From the NCBI RefSeq assembly GCF_040782645.1, contig NZ_CP160403.1, forward strand, positions 4,278,001-4,342,000: 64,000 bases of DNA. The letters run 5' to 3'. Positions 16,925 to 25,669 of this stretch are shown here, piece after piece (position 1 is the first letter of the stretch; every line of letters starts with the position of its first letter). The notes below the pieces were generated by a model. It was not told the origin of the DNA. It ran no database searches and saw only the letters and a program-made list of their open reading frames with translations. The stretch comes from Streptomyces sp. HUAS ZL42 (lineage in GTDB: Bacteria; Actinomycetota; Actinomycetes; Streptomycetales; Streptomycetaceae). Made by a program: the position numbers and the translations under genes.

Positions 16925-18645
16925 TGCTGCTCAGCCCCTTCGGCAGGTACGACTTGGGGGTCGGGGGAATCGGAGGAGTCGTCGTCGGGTTCGGGCGCGC
17001 CCGGCGCCTGGTCGTACAGGATCCCGGCGAGGTCGCCGAGTTCCTCGGGCACCTTGGCGGACTCGCTGCGGCCGAGGCCGGCCATCTCGACGACGGTCAC
17101 GCCGTCGGCGCCCCGCACGGCCCTCACCCACACGCGGCGGCGCTGGATGAACAGGGAGGCGGCGAGGCCGAAGATCGCGGTGAGGGCTCCGGTGAGTGCC
17201 CAGCCGCTCGCGGGCTGCTGCACGACCTGGAAGTTCGCCCACTCCTTGGTGCCCTCGTAGGTGACCGAACCGGCGCCGTCGGGGAGCGTCATGGTCTCGC
17301 CGGGCTTCAGGTTCACCCTGAGCTGCTGGTCCTTGGAGTCCTTGAAGTACTTCATGTGCGACTTGTCGAGCTGGTACACGCTCTGCGGGATGCCCGAGTT
17401 CACGCCCAGGTCGCCGTAGTACGGCGCCAGGTTGAGTACCGGGTTCCGCAGCGCTGGGAACGTCGAGGCCGTCTCGCTGCCCTTCTCATAGGTCGGCAGG
17501 AGGAAGGCCTGGATGCCCAGCTGTTCGCTGACGCCCCGGGCGTTCTTGTAGCCGTCCATGACCTTGACCACACCGGAGGAGGTGACATTGGAGTCGAGGG
17601 GCAGCAGCGGTACGGCGTCGCGGAGGACGACGTCGCCCTTGCCGTCGCGGACCGTCACGAAGGGGGCGTAGCCGTGGGCGGTGAGATAGACCTTCGCGTC
17701 GCCGATCTCCAGCGGCTCGTTGACCTTGACGGTGGTCTTCCGCTCCTTGCCGTAGGCGCCCTCGCTGTAGGTGATGGCCGCCTGGTAGGTGCGCGGGGTG
17801 CCCTTGTTGGGGCCGGAGTCCTCGTAGGTGCCGGTGAACTTGTCCAGGGTGAAGCTGAACGGCACCAGGTCGTCGGTGCTGAAGAGGTTGCCGGACTTGA
17901 AGTCGTCGTAGGAGATGAGCGTGTTGGAGAAGCCGTCGCCCTCGACGACCAGCTTGTTGCCCTCGGACTTGTACAGCTGGCCCCAGGCGAAGGCGATCAG
18001 CAGCACGATCAACGCGATGTGGAAGGCGAGGTTGCCGACCTCGCGCAGATAACCCTTCTCGGCGGCGACCGCGTCCCCGGCGAGGTGGGCGCGGAAGCGG
18101 CGCTTCTTCAGCAGCGCGAGCGCGGCCGCGCGGACCTGCTCCGGCTCGGCCTCGGTGCGCCAGGTCGTGTAGGCGGGCAGCCTGGTCAGCCGCTTGGGCG
18201 CCCCCGGCGGGCGGCTGCGCAGCTGGCCCACGAACTGCCAGGTGCGGGGGACGATACAGCCGATGAGGGAGACGAACAGCAGGATGTAGATCGCGGAGAA
18301 CCACACCGAGCTGTAGACGTGGAAGAGCCCGAGCCTGTCGTAGACGTCACCGAGGGTGGGGTGGTCCTTGCGGAACGCGGCGACCTTCGTCAGGTCGGTC
18401 CCGGTCTGCGGGATCAGCGAGCCGGGGATCGCGCCGAGCGCCAGCAGCAGGAGCAGCAGCAGGGCGACCCGCATCGAGGTGAGCTGGCGCCAGAACCAGC
18501 GGGCCCAGCCGACGACGCCCAGGGCGGGCAGGCCGGGTGCCGTCTCCTCGGGTGCGGTGGACAGCTGGGAGCCCGCGGCTCCGAGGTCCTGGTCGTCCGG
18601 GGCGGCCGGGGTCCCGTCGGTGGTCGAGGCGGTGGTCTTGCTCAT
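16921..18645 (-). CDS. resB: Cytochrome c biogenesis protein ResB
   Basis: A 574-residue membrane protein that works with ResC as the System II heme-ligation complex outside the membrane. After about 45 disordered residues come a membrane helix beginning MRVALLLLLLLALGAIPG, then further helices, a large extracytoplasmic domain (about residues 230-480), a last helix (ALTGALTAIFGLAASLFIQR) and an acidic tail rich in Asp, Ser and Pro. It lies between the ccdA and resC genes with tiny spacing; one transcript is likely. Confidence 0.93.
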   Translation of the reverse strand: MSKTTASTTDGTPAAPDDQDLGAAGSQLSTAPEETAPGLPALGVVGWARWFWRQLTSMRVALLLLLLLALGAIPGSLIPQTGTDLTKVAAFRKDHPTLGDVYDRLGLFHVYSSVWFSAIYILLFVSLIGCIVPRTWQFVGQLRSRPPGAPKRLTRLPAYTTWRTEAEPEQVRAAALALLKKRRFRAHLAGDAVAAEKGYLREVGNLAFHIALIVLLIAFAWGQLYKSEGNKLVVEGDGFSNTLISYDDFKSGNLFSTDDLVPFSFTLDKFTGTYEDSGPNKGTPRTYQAAITYSEGAYGKERKTTVKVNEPLEIGDAKVYLTAHGYAPFVTVRDGKGDVVLRDAVPLLPLDSNVTSSGVVKVMDGYKNARGVSEQLGIQAFLLPTYEKGSETASTFPALRNPVLNLAPYYGDLGVNSGIPQSVYQLDKSHMKYFKDSKDQQLRVNLKPGETMTLPDGAGSVTYEGTKEWANFQVVQQPASGWALTGALTAIFGLAASLFIQRRRVWVRAVRGADGVTVVEMAGLGRSESAKVPEELGDLAGILYDQAPGAPEPDDDSSDSPDPQVVPAEGAEQQ

Positions 18646-18648
18646 CGG

Positions 18649-19431
18649 TCAGATCCCCACAGTGAAGCCGTTGGACCAGGTCTGCATGTCCTGCACGATG
18701 CGGTCCCAGGCACCGGTCAGCAGCAGCAGGCCGGTGACGATCATCATGGTCCCGCCGATGCGCATGACCCAGACATAGTGGCGCTTGACCCAGCCGAAGG
18801 CACCCAGCGCCCTGCGGAAGGCGACCGCCGCGAGCACGAACGGCAGGCCGAGGCCGAGGCAGTAGGCGACGGTCAGCAGGGCCCCGCGGCCCGCGCTCGA
18901 CTGCTGGGAGGACAGCGCGAGGACGGAGGCGAGGGTCGGGCCGATGCAGGGCGTCCAGCCGATGCCGAACAGGGCACCGAGGAGGGGGGCTCCGACCAGA
19001 CCGGCCACGGGCCGCTTGTGGAGGCGGAACTCCCGCTGGGTCATCCAGGGCATCAGCCCCATGAAGAAGACGCCCATGAGGATCATGAGTACGCCCAGCA
19101 CCTTGGACAGCACGCCCTTGTTGTCCTGGAGCGTGTCCCCGAAGTAGCCGAACAGCGCGCCGCTGGAGACGAACACGACGGTGAAGCCGAGCACGAAGAG
19201 GGAGGCGCCCGCCACCATCCGCCCGCGCCGGGCGTCGGCCAGGTCGGTGCCGGTGACGCCGGTCACATACGACAGATAGCCGGGGACGAGCGGCAGGACG
19301 CACGGGGAGAAGAACGAGACGAGGCCGCCGAGCAGCGCGATGGGCAGGGCCGCGAGGAGGGCCCCGTTCAGGACGGTGTCGTTGTAGCCGTCGGCGGCGA
19401 CCGTGGCGGCCAGCGTGGACACTCCGGTCAC
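18649..19431 (-). CDS. ccdA: Thiol-reductant transporter CcdA (DsbD family)
   Basis: A 260-residue membrane protein that passes electrons across the membrane to keep the apocytochrome thiols reduced. It has six or so helices and the two redox-active cysteines expected of CcdA: one in FFSPCVLPLVPGYLSY and one in GIGWTPCIGPTLASV. The GTG start at 19431 begins one base after the ResA stop, and the resB gene begins three bases after its own stop, so the four genes are a tight operon. Confidence 0.94.
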   Translation of the reverse strand: MTGVSTLAATVAADGYNDTVLNGALLAALPIALLGGLVSFFSPCVLPLVPGYLSYVTGVTGTDLADARRGRMVAGASLFVLGFTVVFVSSGALFGYFGDTLQDNKGVLSKVLGVLMILMGVFFMGLMPWMTQREFRLHKRPVAGLVGAPLLGALFGIGWTPCIGPTLASVLALSSQQSSAGRGALLTVAYCLGLGLPFVLAAVAFRRALGAFGWVKRHYVWVMRIGGTMMIVTGLLLLTGAWDRIVQDMQTWSNGFTVGI

Positions 19432-19432
19432 G

Positions 19433-20062
19433 TCACTTCTCCGCGAGGACCGGAGCGATCATCTTGCGGAGCTTGTCCTCGCTGAGCGCGGCGAGCGAGC
19501 GTGCGGCGATCCCGCCCTCCCGGTCGAGGACGAGCGTGGAGGGGATCGCCTGCGGGTTGAGCGTGCCCTTCCCGAAGCGGAGCATCAGCTTGCCCGTCGG
19601 GTCGTACAGGCTCGGGTAGGTGACGCCCTGCTCCTTCTCGAAGGCGAGCGCGGGAGAAGTGCTGGTGTCGCGGGTGTTGATGCCGACGAACTGCACGCCC
19701 TGGGCCTTGAGGTCCTGGTAGACCTTCTCGAAGCCCTTGGCCTCCGCGCGGCACGGCGGGCACCAGGAGCCCCACACGTTGAGGACGACGATCTTGCCCT
19801 TGTAGTCGTCGACGTCGAGCTGCTTGCCGTCGACCGTCTTCCCGGACAGGTCCGGGGCCGCGGCCCGCTCCCCCTTCTTCGCGGTGGCGATGCCGTCCTT
19901 GCCCATGACGAAGTTGGTGTCACCGCCTCCGCCGGAGGTGCCTCCGGAGCCGCACGCGGACAGCAGCAGCGCGGCGACGGCCGCACCGGCGGTCGTCACA
20001 GCGGTGCGGCGCGAGCGGCTGAAGGTGTTCGAGCGCAGGGGGGCGCGGGTGGCGGCACTCAT
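19433..20062 (-). CDS. resA: ResA/TlpA-like thioredoxin lipoprotein
   Basis: A 209-residue lipoprotein with a lipobox LLSAC (Cys37) after a hydrophobic signal, then a TlpA/ResA thioredoxin fold with the active site WCPPC (Cys101, Cys104). It reduces apocytochrome c for heme attachment, taking electrons from CcdA encoded next. It is the first gene of the operon, so the 78-bp gap up to the deacetylase gene should contain the promoter. Other TlpA-like functions are possible, but the context is decisive. Confidence 0.92.
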   Translation of the reverse strand: MSAATRAPLRSNTFSRSRRTAVTTAGAAVAALLLSACGSGGTSGGGGDTNFVMGKDGIATAKKGERAAAPDLSGKTVDGKQLDVDDYKGKIVVLNVWGSWCPPCRAEAKGFEKVYQDLKAQGVQFVGINTRDTSTSPALAFEKEQGVTYPSLYDPTGKLMLRFGKGTLNPQAIPSTLVLDREGGIAARSLAALSEDKLRKMIAPVLAEK

Positions 20063-20140
20063 GTGAAAAGTTTCGCATGTCCGTTCCGGGGATCTTGCGC
20101 ACCCCCCTTGCGGGCGGAAACCCGCATTTCAGGCGGCGTT

Positions 20141-21427
20141 TTACGAAGGTGACGAGGACGCCGAAGACGTCGAGGTCTCCTTCAGGAACTCCTTCCAGCC
20201 ACCGGCCGGCCGCTGCCCCACCTCCAGCGTGCGCAGCTTGGCGAGCACCTCCGGCTTCTGTACGTCCATCCAGTCCACGAACTGCCGGAAGGAGACCAGC
20301 CGTACGTCCCCGCCCTTCTCCTTCTCCCTCGCCATGTGCTTGAAGGCCTCCTCGACGGCGTCCATGTAGATGCCGCCGTTCCACTTCTCGAAGTGGTTGC
20401 CGACGAAGAAGGGTGCGCGGTTGGTCTCGTATGCCCGTTTGAAGCCGGATATGTACGCCTTGGCGGCCTGCTGCCGCCAGCCCGGGTAGTTGTAGGAGGG
20501 CGCGTTGGTCGAGTTGATCGACTGGTTGGCCAGCATGTTGTAGTCCATCGACAGGACCTCGAAGCTGTGGCCGGGGAAGGGGACCTGCTGCAGCGGCAGA
20601 TCCCAGATGCCCTGCCGCTTCTGGGGCCAGATCTGGCGGCCGCCGGGCGAGGAGGCGTCGTAACGCCAGCCGAGCTCGCGGGCGGTGGGCAGCAGGTTGT
20701 CCTGGCCGAGGAGGCAGGGCGTGCGGCCGCCGACGAGCTCCTTGTCGTAGTCGAAGGGCAGCGCGGGCAGATCGGTCCACCCGGTGTTGGTGCGCCACTG
20801 CTTCACAAAGGACTTGGCCTGGTCGATCTCGCTCCGCCACTGCTTGGACGTCCAGTTGCCGACGCTGCCGTAGCCGGAGCAGAAGTGGCCGTTGAAGTGG
20901 GTGCCGATCTCGTGCCCTTCGAGCCAGGCACGGCGGACGTTGGTGAGCGTCGCCTTGACGTGGTCGTCGGTGAGGTAGCCGATGTCCGAGGCGCCGCGCG
21001 GGTTGTTGGGCGGGTCGTAGAGCCGCTTCTTCGACTCGGGCAGCAGGTACAGCCCGGAGAGGAAGAAGGTCATGCTCGCGCCGTGCTCCTTGGCGAGGTC
21101 GAGGAAGCGCGGGAAGAGGCCGTTGCCGACCTCGCCGGCCCCGTCCCAGGAGAAGACGACGAACTGCGGCGGCTCCTGGCCCGGCTCCAGCGGCTCGGGC
21201 TTCGCGGGCTGGTGGGGCTGCTTGCCGGTGTAGGAGGTGGAACCGTCGCCGATGGGGCGGGCGTTGAACTTCGGAGCAGCCGAACCGTTTTTCCCTGAGC
21301 CCTTCGAGGAACCTCCGGCAGGGGTCGGCCCGTCTGACGGCGTGAGGGTGCCACAGCCGGCGAGTCCGACGGCGGCGGCGGCACCGGCGCCGAGCCCGAG
21401 CAGTCCCCTTCTCGTGTGAGCGCGCAT
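20141..21427 (-). CDS. Polysaccharide-deacetylase-like lipoprotein
   Basis: A 428-residue exported lipoprotein: an RR pair at residues 6-7, a hydrophobic stretch, and the lipobox GLAGC. The mature part resembles carbohydrate esterase family 4: FSWDGAGEV carries the metal-binding Asp, and EIGTHFNGHF the H-x3-H pair. The family domain is longer than in simple chitin deacetylases, as is usual for the actinobacterial secreted version. A cell-wall or exopolysaccharide role is inferred. The low-complexity tail is Ser/Thr-rich (KETSTSSASSSPS). Confidence 0.82.
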   Translation of the reverse strand: MRAHTRRGLLGLGAGAAAAVGLAGCGTLTPSDGPTPAGGSSKGSGKNGSAAPKFNARPIGDGSTSYTGKQPHQPAKPEPLEPGQEPPQFVVFSWDGAGEVGNGLFPRFLDLAKEHGASMTFFLSGLYLLPESKKRLYDPPNNPRGASDIGYLTDDHVKATLTNVRRAWLEGHEIGTHFNGHFCSGYGSVGNWTSKQWRSEIDQAKSFVKQWRTNTGWTDLPALPFDYDKELVGGRTPCLLGQDNLLPTARELGWRYDASSPGGRQIWPQKRQGIWDLPLQQVPFPGHSFEVLSMDYNMLANQSINSTNAPSYNYPGWRQQAAKAYISGFKRAYETNRAPFFVGNHFEKWNGGIYMDAVEEAFKHMAREKEKGGDVRLVSFRQFVDWMDVQKPEVLAKLRTLEVGQRPAGGWKEFLKETSTSSASSSPS

Positions 21428-21569
21428 ACCAACCCCGATTCGTCACGTTCCTGGCGGTCACCCAGTCAGAGGACGTGACGAACGGGGAGGTTCCCCTCCA
21501 ACACATCTGTCTCGCAACAAATGTCACGAGGGTGTCATGGGAGGCGAAGGCCACCGAACCTCAGGAGTT

Positions 21570-22250
21570 CTACGCTCCGAAGGCCTTGTCCTTCCCCTTC
21601 ACCGGCTTCGCCCCGGCGAGGAGATGGGCGGGGACGAGGTCGCGGGCCGGCTCGCTGTAGCCGACGGACACGATCTTGTCGCCCTGGTACGTGAAGCTCG
21701 TCAGCGAGGCGAGCGTGCACTGCCGCTTGCGCGGGTCGTGCCACAGCCGCCGCCGCTCGACGTACGAGCGCACGATCCAGATCGGCAGCTGGTGGCTGAC
21801 GAGCACGGCCTCGTGCCCCCGCGCCTGGTCCTTGGCGGAGTCCAGCGCCTGCATCATGCGGACGACGAGATCGACGTACGGCTCGCCCCAGGACGGCTTG
21901 AACGGGTTGACGAGGTGCTTCCAGTTCCCGGGCTTGCGCAGCGCCCCGTCCCCGACCCCGAAGGTCTTGCCCTGGAAGACGTTGTCGGCCTCGATGAGCC
22001 GGGCGTCGGTGGCGAGGTCGAGACCGTGCGCCTTGGCGATCGGCGTCGCGGTCTCCTGAGCCCGCTCCAGCGGGGAGGAGCAGACGTAGGTGATGTCGCG
22101 GGAGGCGAGGTGCTCGGCGACCCGGTCGGCCATCTGCCGCCCGAGCTCGGACAGGTGGTAGCCGGCCAGGCGCCCGTAGAGGATCCCGTCCGGGTTGGCC
22201 ACCTCGCCGTGCCGCATGACATGGACCACGGTGATGTCACTGCTGGTCAT
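21570..22250 (-). CDS. Histidine phosphatase family protein
   Basis: A 226-residue member of the phosphoglycerate-mutase-like phosphatases. The catalytic motif is VMRHGEV near residue 12, and the second catalytic His is in [10 protein letters not shown]. Overlaps the hemL stop by four bases (ATGA), so it is translated after hemL. The small-molecule substrate is unknown. The 142-bp gap upstream of the deacetylase gene follows its stop. Confidence 0.9.
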   Translation of the reverse strand: MTSSDITVVHVMRHGEVANPDGILYGRLAGYHLSELGRQMADRVAEHLASRDITYVCSSPLERAQETATPIAKAHGLDLATDARLIEADNVFQGKTFGVGDGALRKPGNWKHLVNPFKPSWGEPYVDLVVRMMQALDSAKDQARGHEAVLVSHQLPIWIVRSYVERRRLWHDPRKRQCTLASLTSFTYQGDKIVSVGYSEPARDLVPAHLLAGAKPVKGKDKAFGA

Positions 22251-23563
22251 GCGGTCGCCTCCGCCGCGGCTCGGGCCGCCGCCGGGAGGGCGTCGGCGAT
22301 GCGCTGGACGGCCTGCTCGTCGTGGGCCGTGGACACGAACCAGGACTCGAAGGACGAGGGCGGCAGGTAGACGCCCTGCGCCAGCATCGAGTGGAAGAAG
22401 GCGTTGAAGCGGAAGGACTCCTGCGCCTTGGCGTCCTCGTAGGTGCGGACGGCCCGGTTGGTGAAGAAGACGGAGAACATGTTGGAGGCGCTCTGCACGG
22501 TGTGCGCGACGCCCTCCTTGGTGAGGGCCTCGGAGACGAGCGCCTGGATCTGCTGCGACACGGCGTTGACCTTGTCGTACGCGGCGTCGTCGAGCAGGCG
22601 CAGCTGGGCGAGCCCGGCCGCGGTGGCGACGGGGTTCCCGGAGAGGGTTCCGGCCTGGTAGACGGGCCCGGCCGGGGCCAGGTGCCCCAGGACGTCGGCA
22701 CGACCGCCGAAGGCGGCCGCCGGGAACCCGCCGCCCATGACCTTGCCGAAGGTCATGAGGTCGGGCCGGACGCCGTCGATGCCGTACCAGCCGGCGCGGC
22801 TGGTGCGGAAGCCGGTCATGACCTCGTCGGAGATGAAGAGGGCGCCGTTGCGCTGGCAGGCGTCCTTGAGCCCCTGGTTGAACCCGGGCAGTGGCGGTAC
22901 GACGCCCATGTTGCCGGGCGAGGCCTCGGTGATCACGCAGGCGATCTCACCGGGGTGCCGGTGGAAGGCCTCGTTGACGGCCTCGAGGTCGTTGTAGGGC
23001 AGGACGATGGTGTCGGCGGCCTGGGCCCCGGTGACACCGGGGGTGTCGGGAAGGGCGAAGGTGGCCACGCCGCTGCCGGCCGCGGCGAGGAGCGAGTCGA
23101 CGTGACCGTGGTAACACCCGGCGAACTTGATCACCTTGGACCGCTGGGTGAACCCGCGCGCGAGCCGGATGGCCGACATGGTGGCCTCGGTCCCGCTGGA
23201 CACCAGCCGCACCTGCTCGACGGGCTCGACCCGGGCGACGATCTCCTCGGCCAGGGCGACCTCGCCCTCGCCGGGCGTGCCGAAGGACGTACCGCGCGAG
23301 ACGGCCGCCTGGACGGCGGCGATGACCTCGGGGTGCGAGTGCCCGAGGATCATGGGCCCCCAGGAGCAGACGAGATCGACGTACTCCCGGCCGTCGGCGT
23401 CGGTCAGATACGGACCGGTGCCGGACACCATGAACCGGGGCGTACCGCCTACGGCGCGGAAGGCGCGCACCGGGGAGTTCACGCCGCCGGGTGTGACGGC
23501 GGCCGCACGGTCGAACAGCGCCTGTGAGGCAGGCGCTTCGTAGGGATATGGCAGTTCGCTCAT
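22247..23563 (-). CDS. hemL: Glutamate-1-semialdehyde 2,1-aminomutase
   Basis: A 438-residue PLP enzyme converting glutamate-1-semialdehyde to 5-aminolevulinate, the first committed tetrapyrrole precursor. The Schiff-base lysine is in TFGKVMGGG; the N-terminal [18 protein letters not shown] is diagnostic for HemL against other class III aminotransferases. Heme from this pathway feeds the cytochrome c system encoded nearby. The ATG at 23563 is the usual start ([11 protein letters not shown]). Confidence 0.96.
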   Translation of the reverse strand: MSELPYPYEAPASQALFDRAAAVTPGGVNSPVRAFRAVGGTPRFMVSGTGPYLTDADGREYVDLVCSWGPMILGHSHPEVIAAVQAAVSRGTSFGTPGEGEVALAEEIVARVEPVEQVRLVSSGTEATMSAIRLARGFTQRSKVIKFAGCYHGHVDSLLAAAGSGVATFALPDTPGVTGAQAADTIVLPYNDLEAVNEAFHRHPGEIACVITEASPGNMGVVPPLPGFNQGLKDACQRNGALFISDEVMTGFRTSRAGWYGIDGVRPDLMTFGKVMGGGFPAAAFGGRADVLGHLAPAGPVYQAGTLSGNPVATAAGLAQLRLLDDAAYDKVNAVSQQIQALVSEALTKEGVAHTVQSASNMFSVFFTNRAVRTYEDAKAQESFRFNAFFHSMLAQGVYLPPSSFESWFVSTAHDEQAVQRIADALPAAARAAAEATA

Positions 23564-24096
23564 GACCTGCGACTTCTCCGACTTCTCGGACTCCGGTTGC
23601 CAGTGACCTCATCAGGGTAGGCCAGTGACACTCGACGGCCGCCAGCCGCTGCACTGACCGGGCAGCCAGTCGTCGGCCCCCCGCCATCTGAGAAACTGGG
23701 AACTGAACACACAGCTCATACGGGCCGTGGTGTACAGAGACAGGTACAACGGCTTGTTCAGGGGCTGCGAAGATCCTGCGGACAGATGTTTCAGCGCACG
23801 TTTCGGCGGGCGGCCGTGGGGGAGGTCACTGACACGATGATCGGGTTGCGCGGCGGGGGCCACGCATCCTAGAAAAGCAGTCGGGTGGAGATATGCATCG
23901 CGGTGGTGGACTGGGCGAGGGGACTGATGACCTGGGTCCTCGACGTGCCCATCGGGGAAGGCACCGGCGCGACGCGGAGGAAGCCGCCGAAGCACGTCAG
24001 GGACACGGTGTACCGGGTGTACCGAACGAGTCCGAGCGGCTCGACCGGCAGGTCGACCGACTTCGGACGGGGAGCAGGAATGGTGGTCGGGTGGGG
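23564..24096. other. Gap upstream of hemL and of the island-site gene
   Basis: A 533-bp stretch without a convincing gene. It must hold the hemL promoter and that of the gene at 24097. It contains a 28-codon plus-strand reading frame starting at an ATG near 23784 and a 71-codon frame starting at GTG 23885 that ends on the start codon of the next gene (GTGA overlap at 24097-24100). Neither has a clear ribosome site or a recognisable product. Confidence 0.5.
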
Positions 24097-24528
24097 GTGA
24101 CGTACAAGTACTTCGGCGCGCCGGACGGCGCGACCGCGGCCCGCGTCCCGATCTCGATGCGCCCCGAGGAACTCGGCGGCGACGAGCTCGGCATGAACGG
24201 CATGTTCACCAAGATCAAGCCGGAGACCATGGCCGCGATGGTCCTGACCGGCATCGAGGGCGTCCCGCTGCACAAGGTGCCCCCGCTGGAACTGGTCGTC
24301 CTGCACCCCGACTACGCCGTGGTCAAACTCCCGATGACCGTCGTCGACCCCCTCCGCGACATCGGCGAGGAGGCGGTGGGCGCGGCCGCGTTCATCTGGT
24401 CGACGGTGCCGGACCGGGGTGGGCCGCGGGACGCGTTCAACGTGTACCAGTTGCTGCACGAGTGGCAGGACTTCAGCCATCGGTTGCACGAGGCGGGGCA
24501 TCAGCCTTATTGCCTGGTCTGGCCCTGA
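24097..24528 (+). CDS. Conserved actinobacterial protein, host gene of the attachment site
   Basis: A 143-residue protein I recognise only as a conserved Streptomyces hypothetical near hemL (starts VTYKYFGAPDGATAARVP, ends GHQPYCLVWP). The middle is globular with alternating strands and no membrane segment. Its last 76 bp, the stop and the following terminator are duplicated at 31891-32014, and part of it again at 36904. The gene stays intact because the incoming element carried an identical 3' end, as site-specific elements usually do. GTG start; an upstream frame ends on it as GTGA. Confidence 0.8.
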   Translation: MTYKYFGAPDGATAARVPISMRPEELGGDELGMNGMFTKIKPETMAAMVLTGIEGVPLHKVPPLELVVLHPDYAVVKLPMTVVDPLRDIGEEAVGAAAFIWSTVPDRGGPRDAFNVYQLLHEWQDFSHRLHEAGHQPYCLVWP

Positions 24529-24576
24529 GCTGGGGTTTCGCTGGCTTCGGGCGGGGTCTTCGGGCCTCGCCCTTTT
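24453..24576 (+). repeat. Attachment-site direct repeat, left copy (attL)
   Basis: A 124-bp segment identical to 31891-32014 except for one base (24483 G, 31921 A). It covers the last part of the 24097 gene, its stop and the terminator hairpin. A repeat of this length formed by the 3' end of a gene is what integration by a tyrosine recombinase leaves at the two ends of an element; the SLP1 element of S. coelicolor has an att segment of similar length. A 23-bp core of it occurs a third time at 36904. Confidence 0.8.
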
Positions 24577-24577
24577 T
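24549..24577 (+). terminator. Rho-independent terminator after the attachment-site gene
   Basis: GGGCGGGG (24549-24556) pairs with CCTCGCCC (24565-24572) with one G-T wobble and an 8-base loop, followed by five T. The same hairpin lies in the duplicated copy at 31987-32014. Confidence 0.8.
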
Positions 24578-24606
24578 GGTGCTGGGGAGGGGCTGTCAGG
24601 CGGCCA

Positions 24607-24652
24607 GGGCACATTGAGGGCACATGGGTTTGGACGAGGCACTGATGTGCCC
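24607..24652. promoter_or_regulatory. Triple GGGCACAT motif next to attL (possible integrase arm sites)
   Basis: GGGCACAT occurs at 24607-24614 and 24618-24625 in direct orientation and inverted (ATGTGCCC) at 24645-24652, only 30-75 bp inside the left end of the island. Clustered short repeats beside the crossover site are typical arm-type binding sites of tyrosine integrases. Inference from position and pattern only. Confidence 0.4.
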
Positions 24653-24776
24653 TGCGCTCCAGCCCGGCGTCCTCGGTGGAGGCGTCGTCCGCCGCCTTGC
24701 GGGTGCACGGGCGTCTGGGTACGGGGGCGTGCCTTCCACAGGTATGACGTTCGCCACCACGGAGAGCCTCGGCTTA

Positions 24777-25666
24777 GAACTCCTATCGGAATGACTTGAG
24801 GCGCGGCCAGCAGATGAGTGCGCATCCCAGGGTGAGGAAGGCTTCGTGGAGGTCGTCACGTATCTCCCAGCGGATGCGCAGGCGGCGGAACCAGTGCAGA
24901 TGGGCGAACGCGCGCTCCACGACCCAGCGTTGAGCTCCGAGGCCGGAGCCGTGCTCGGTGCCGCGGCGGGCGATCAATGGCTTCACGCCGAGGTCCCAGA
25001 CCATGCGGCGGTATTTGTCGTGGTCGTAGCCGCGGTCAGCCAGCACCACGTCCGGGCGGCGGCGGGGGCGACCGCGCTTGCCCCGCACCGGGGGCACGGC
25101 CTGGAGTAGTGGGATCAGCTGAGTGACGTCGTTGCGGTTGCCGCCGGTCAGGGTGGCGGCGAGCGGGATGCCGGTGGCGTCGGTGATCAGATGGTGCTTG
25201 CTGCCCGTCCTGCCCCGGTCTACTGGGCTTCGTCCGGTCTTGGAGCCCCCTTTAACGCGCGGATATGGGAGCCGTCGACGGCCGCCCGGGAGAAGTCCAG
25301 GGCGTTCGCGCCGCGGAGCTTGGCGAGGAGGACCTCGTGCAGCCGGGGCCATACCCCTCTGCCTCGGTCCACTCGGCCAGGCGGCGCCAGCAGGTCATGC
25401 CCGAGCCGGAGCCGAGTTCCTGCGGCAGGTGTTCCCAGGCGATCCCGGCGTGCCGGACGAAGAGGATGCCCTGGAACACCAGCCGGTCCGGATGCCGCTT
25501 GCGCCCGGGGTGCCGGGTCCGGCGCTCAACCTTGGGCAGCAGCGGCTCGATCACCGCCCACAGCTCGTCGTCGACTTCCCACGGCTTCGGCCGCGCCACC
25601 TCGCACCCCCGGATCGTCGGTTCCGGAGTGATCCAACCACCTCGAAGATCATTTCGTTAGGAGTTC
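24777..25666 (-). mobile_element. IS5-family insertion sequence, probably inactive
   Basis: An 890-bp element with imperfect 18-bp terminal inverted repeats (GAACTCCTATCGGAATGA at 24777-24794 against the complement of 25649-25666, 16 of 18 matching). TTA flanks both ends (24774-24776 and 25667-25669), the 3-bp duplication expected for this IS5 branch. It carries one split transposase gene on the minus strand. A second element starts directly after its right TTA. Confidence 0.88.
24783..25599 (-). pseudogene. IS5-family DDE transposase, frame-split
   Basis: Read from an ATG at 25599 as MARPKPWEVDDELWAVIEPL, the product is the N-terminal half of an IS5/IS427-type transposase; the C-terminal half is in another frame (KGGSKTGRSPVDRGRTG to LKSFR) and holds VVLADRGYDHD and the WVVERAFAHLH end. 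This family joins the halves by a -1 slip on a run such as TTAAAGGGGGC, which is present near 25250. But the segment between residue about 80 and that run is in a third frame (WPRLHEVLLAKLRGANALD), implying an extra two-base insertion around 25350. Activity is therefore doubtful. Confidence 0.85.
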
Positions 25667-25669
25667 TTA

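Noticed and set aside
16954..19485. 843-codon plus-strand frame across the cytochrome c operon
   Set aside because: Antisense to ResB and CcdA, which have all family motifs; the frame has repeating low-complexity text and no ribosome site.
23885..24100. 71-codon frame ending on the start of the att-site gene
   Set aside because: The GTGA overlap is suggestive, but there is no ribosome site, the composition is neutral and no product is recognisable, so it is only noted in the gap entry.
24453..24576. A tRNA or tmRNA 3' end as the integration target
   Set aside because: The repeat reads as the last codons, stop and terminator of a protein gene; no cloverleaf or CCA end could be drawn.
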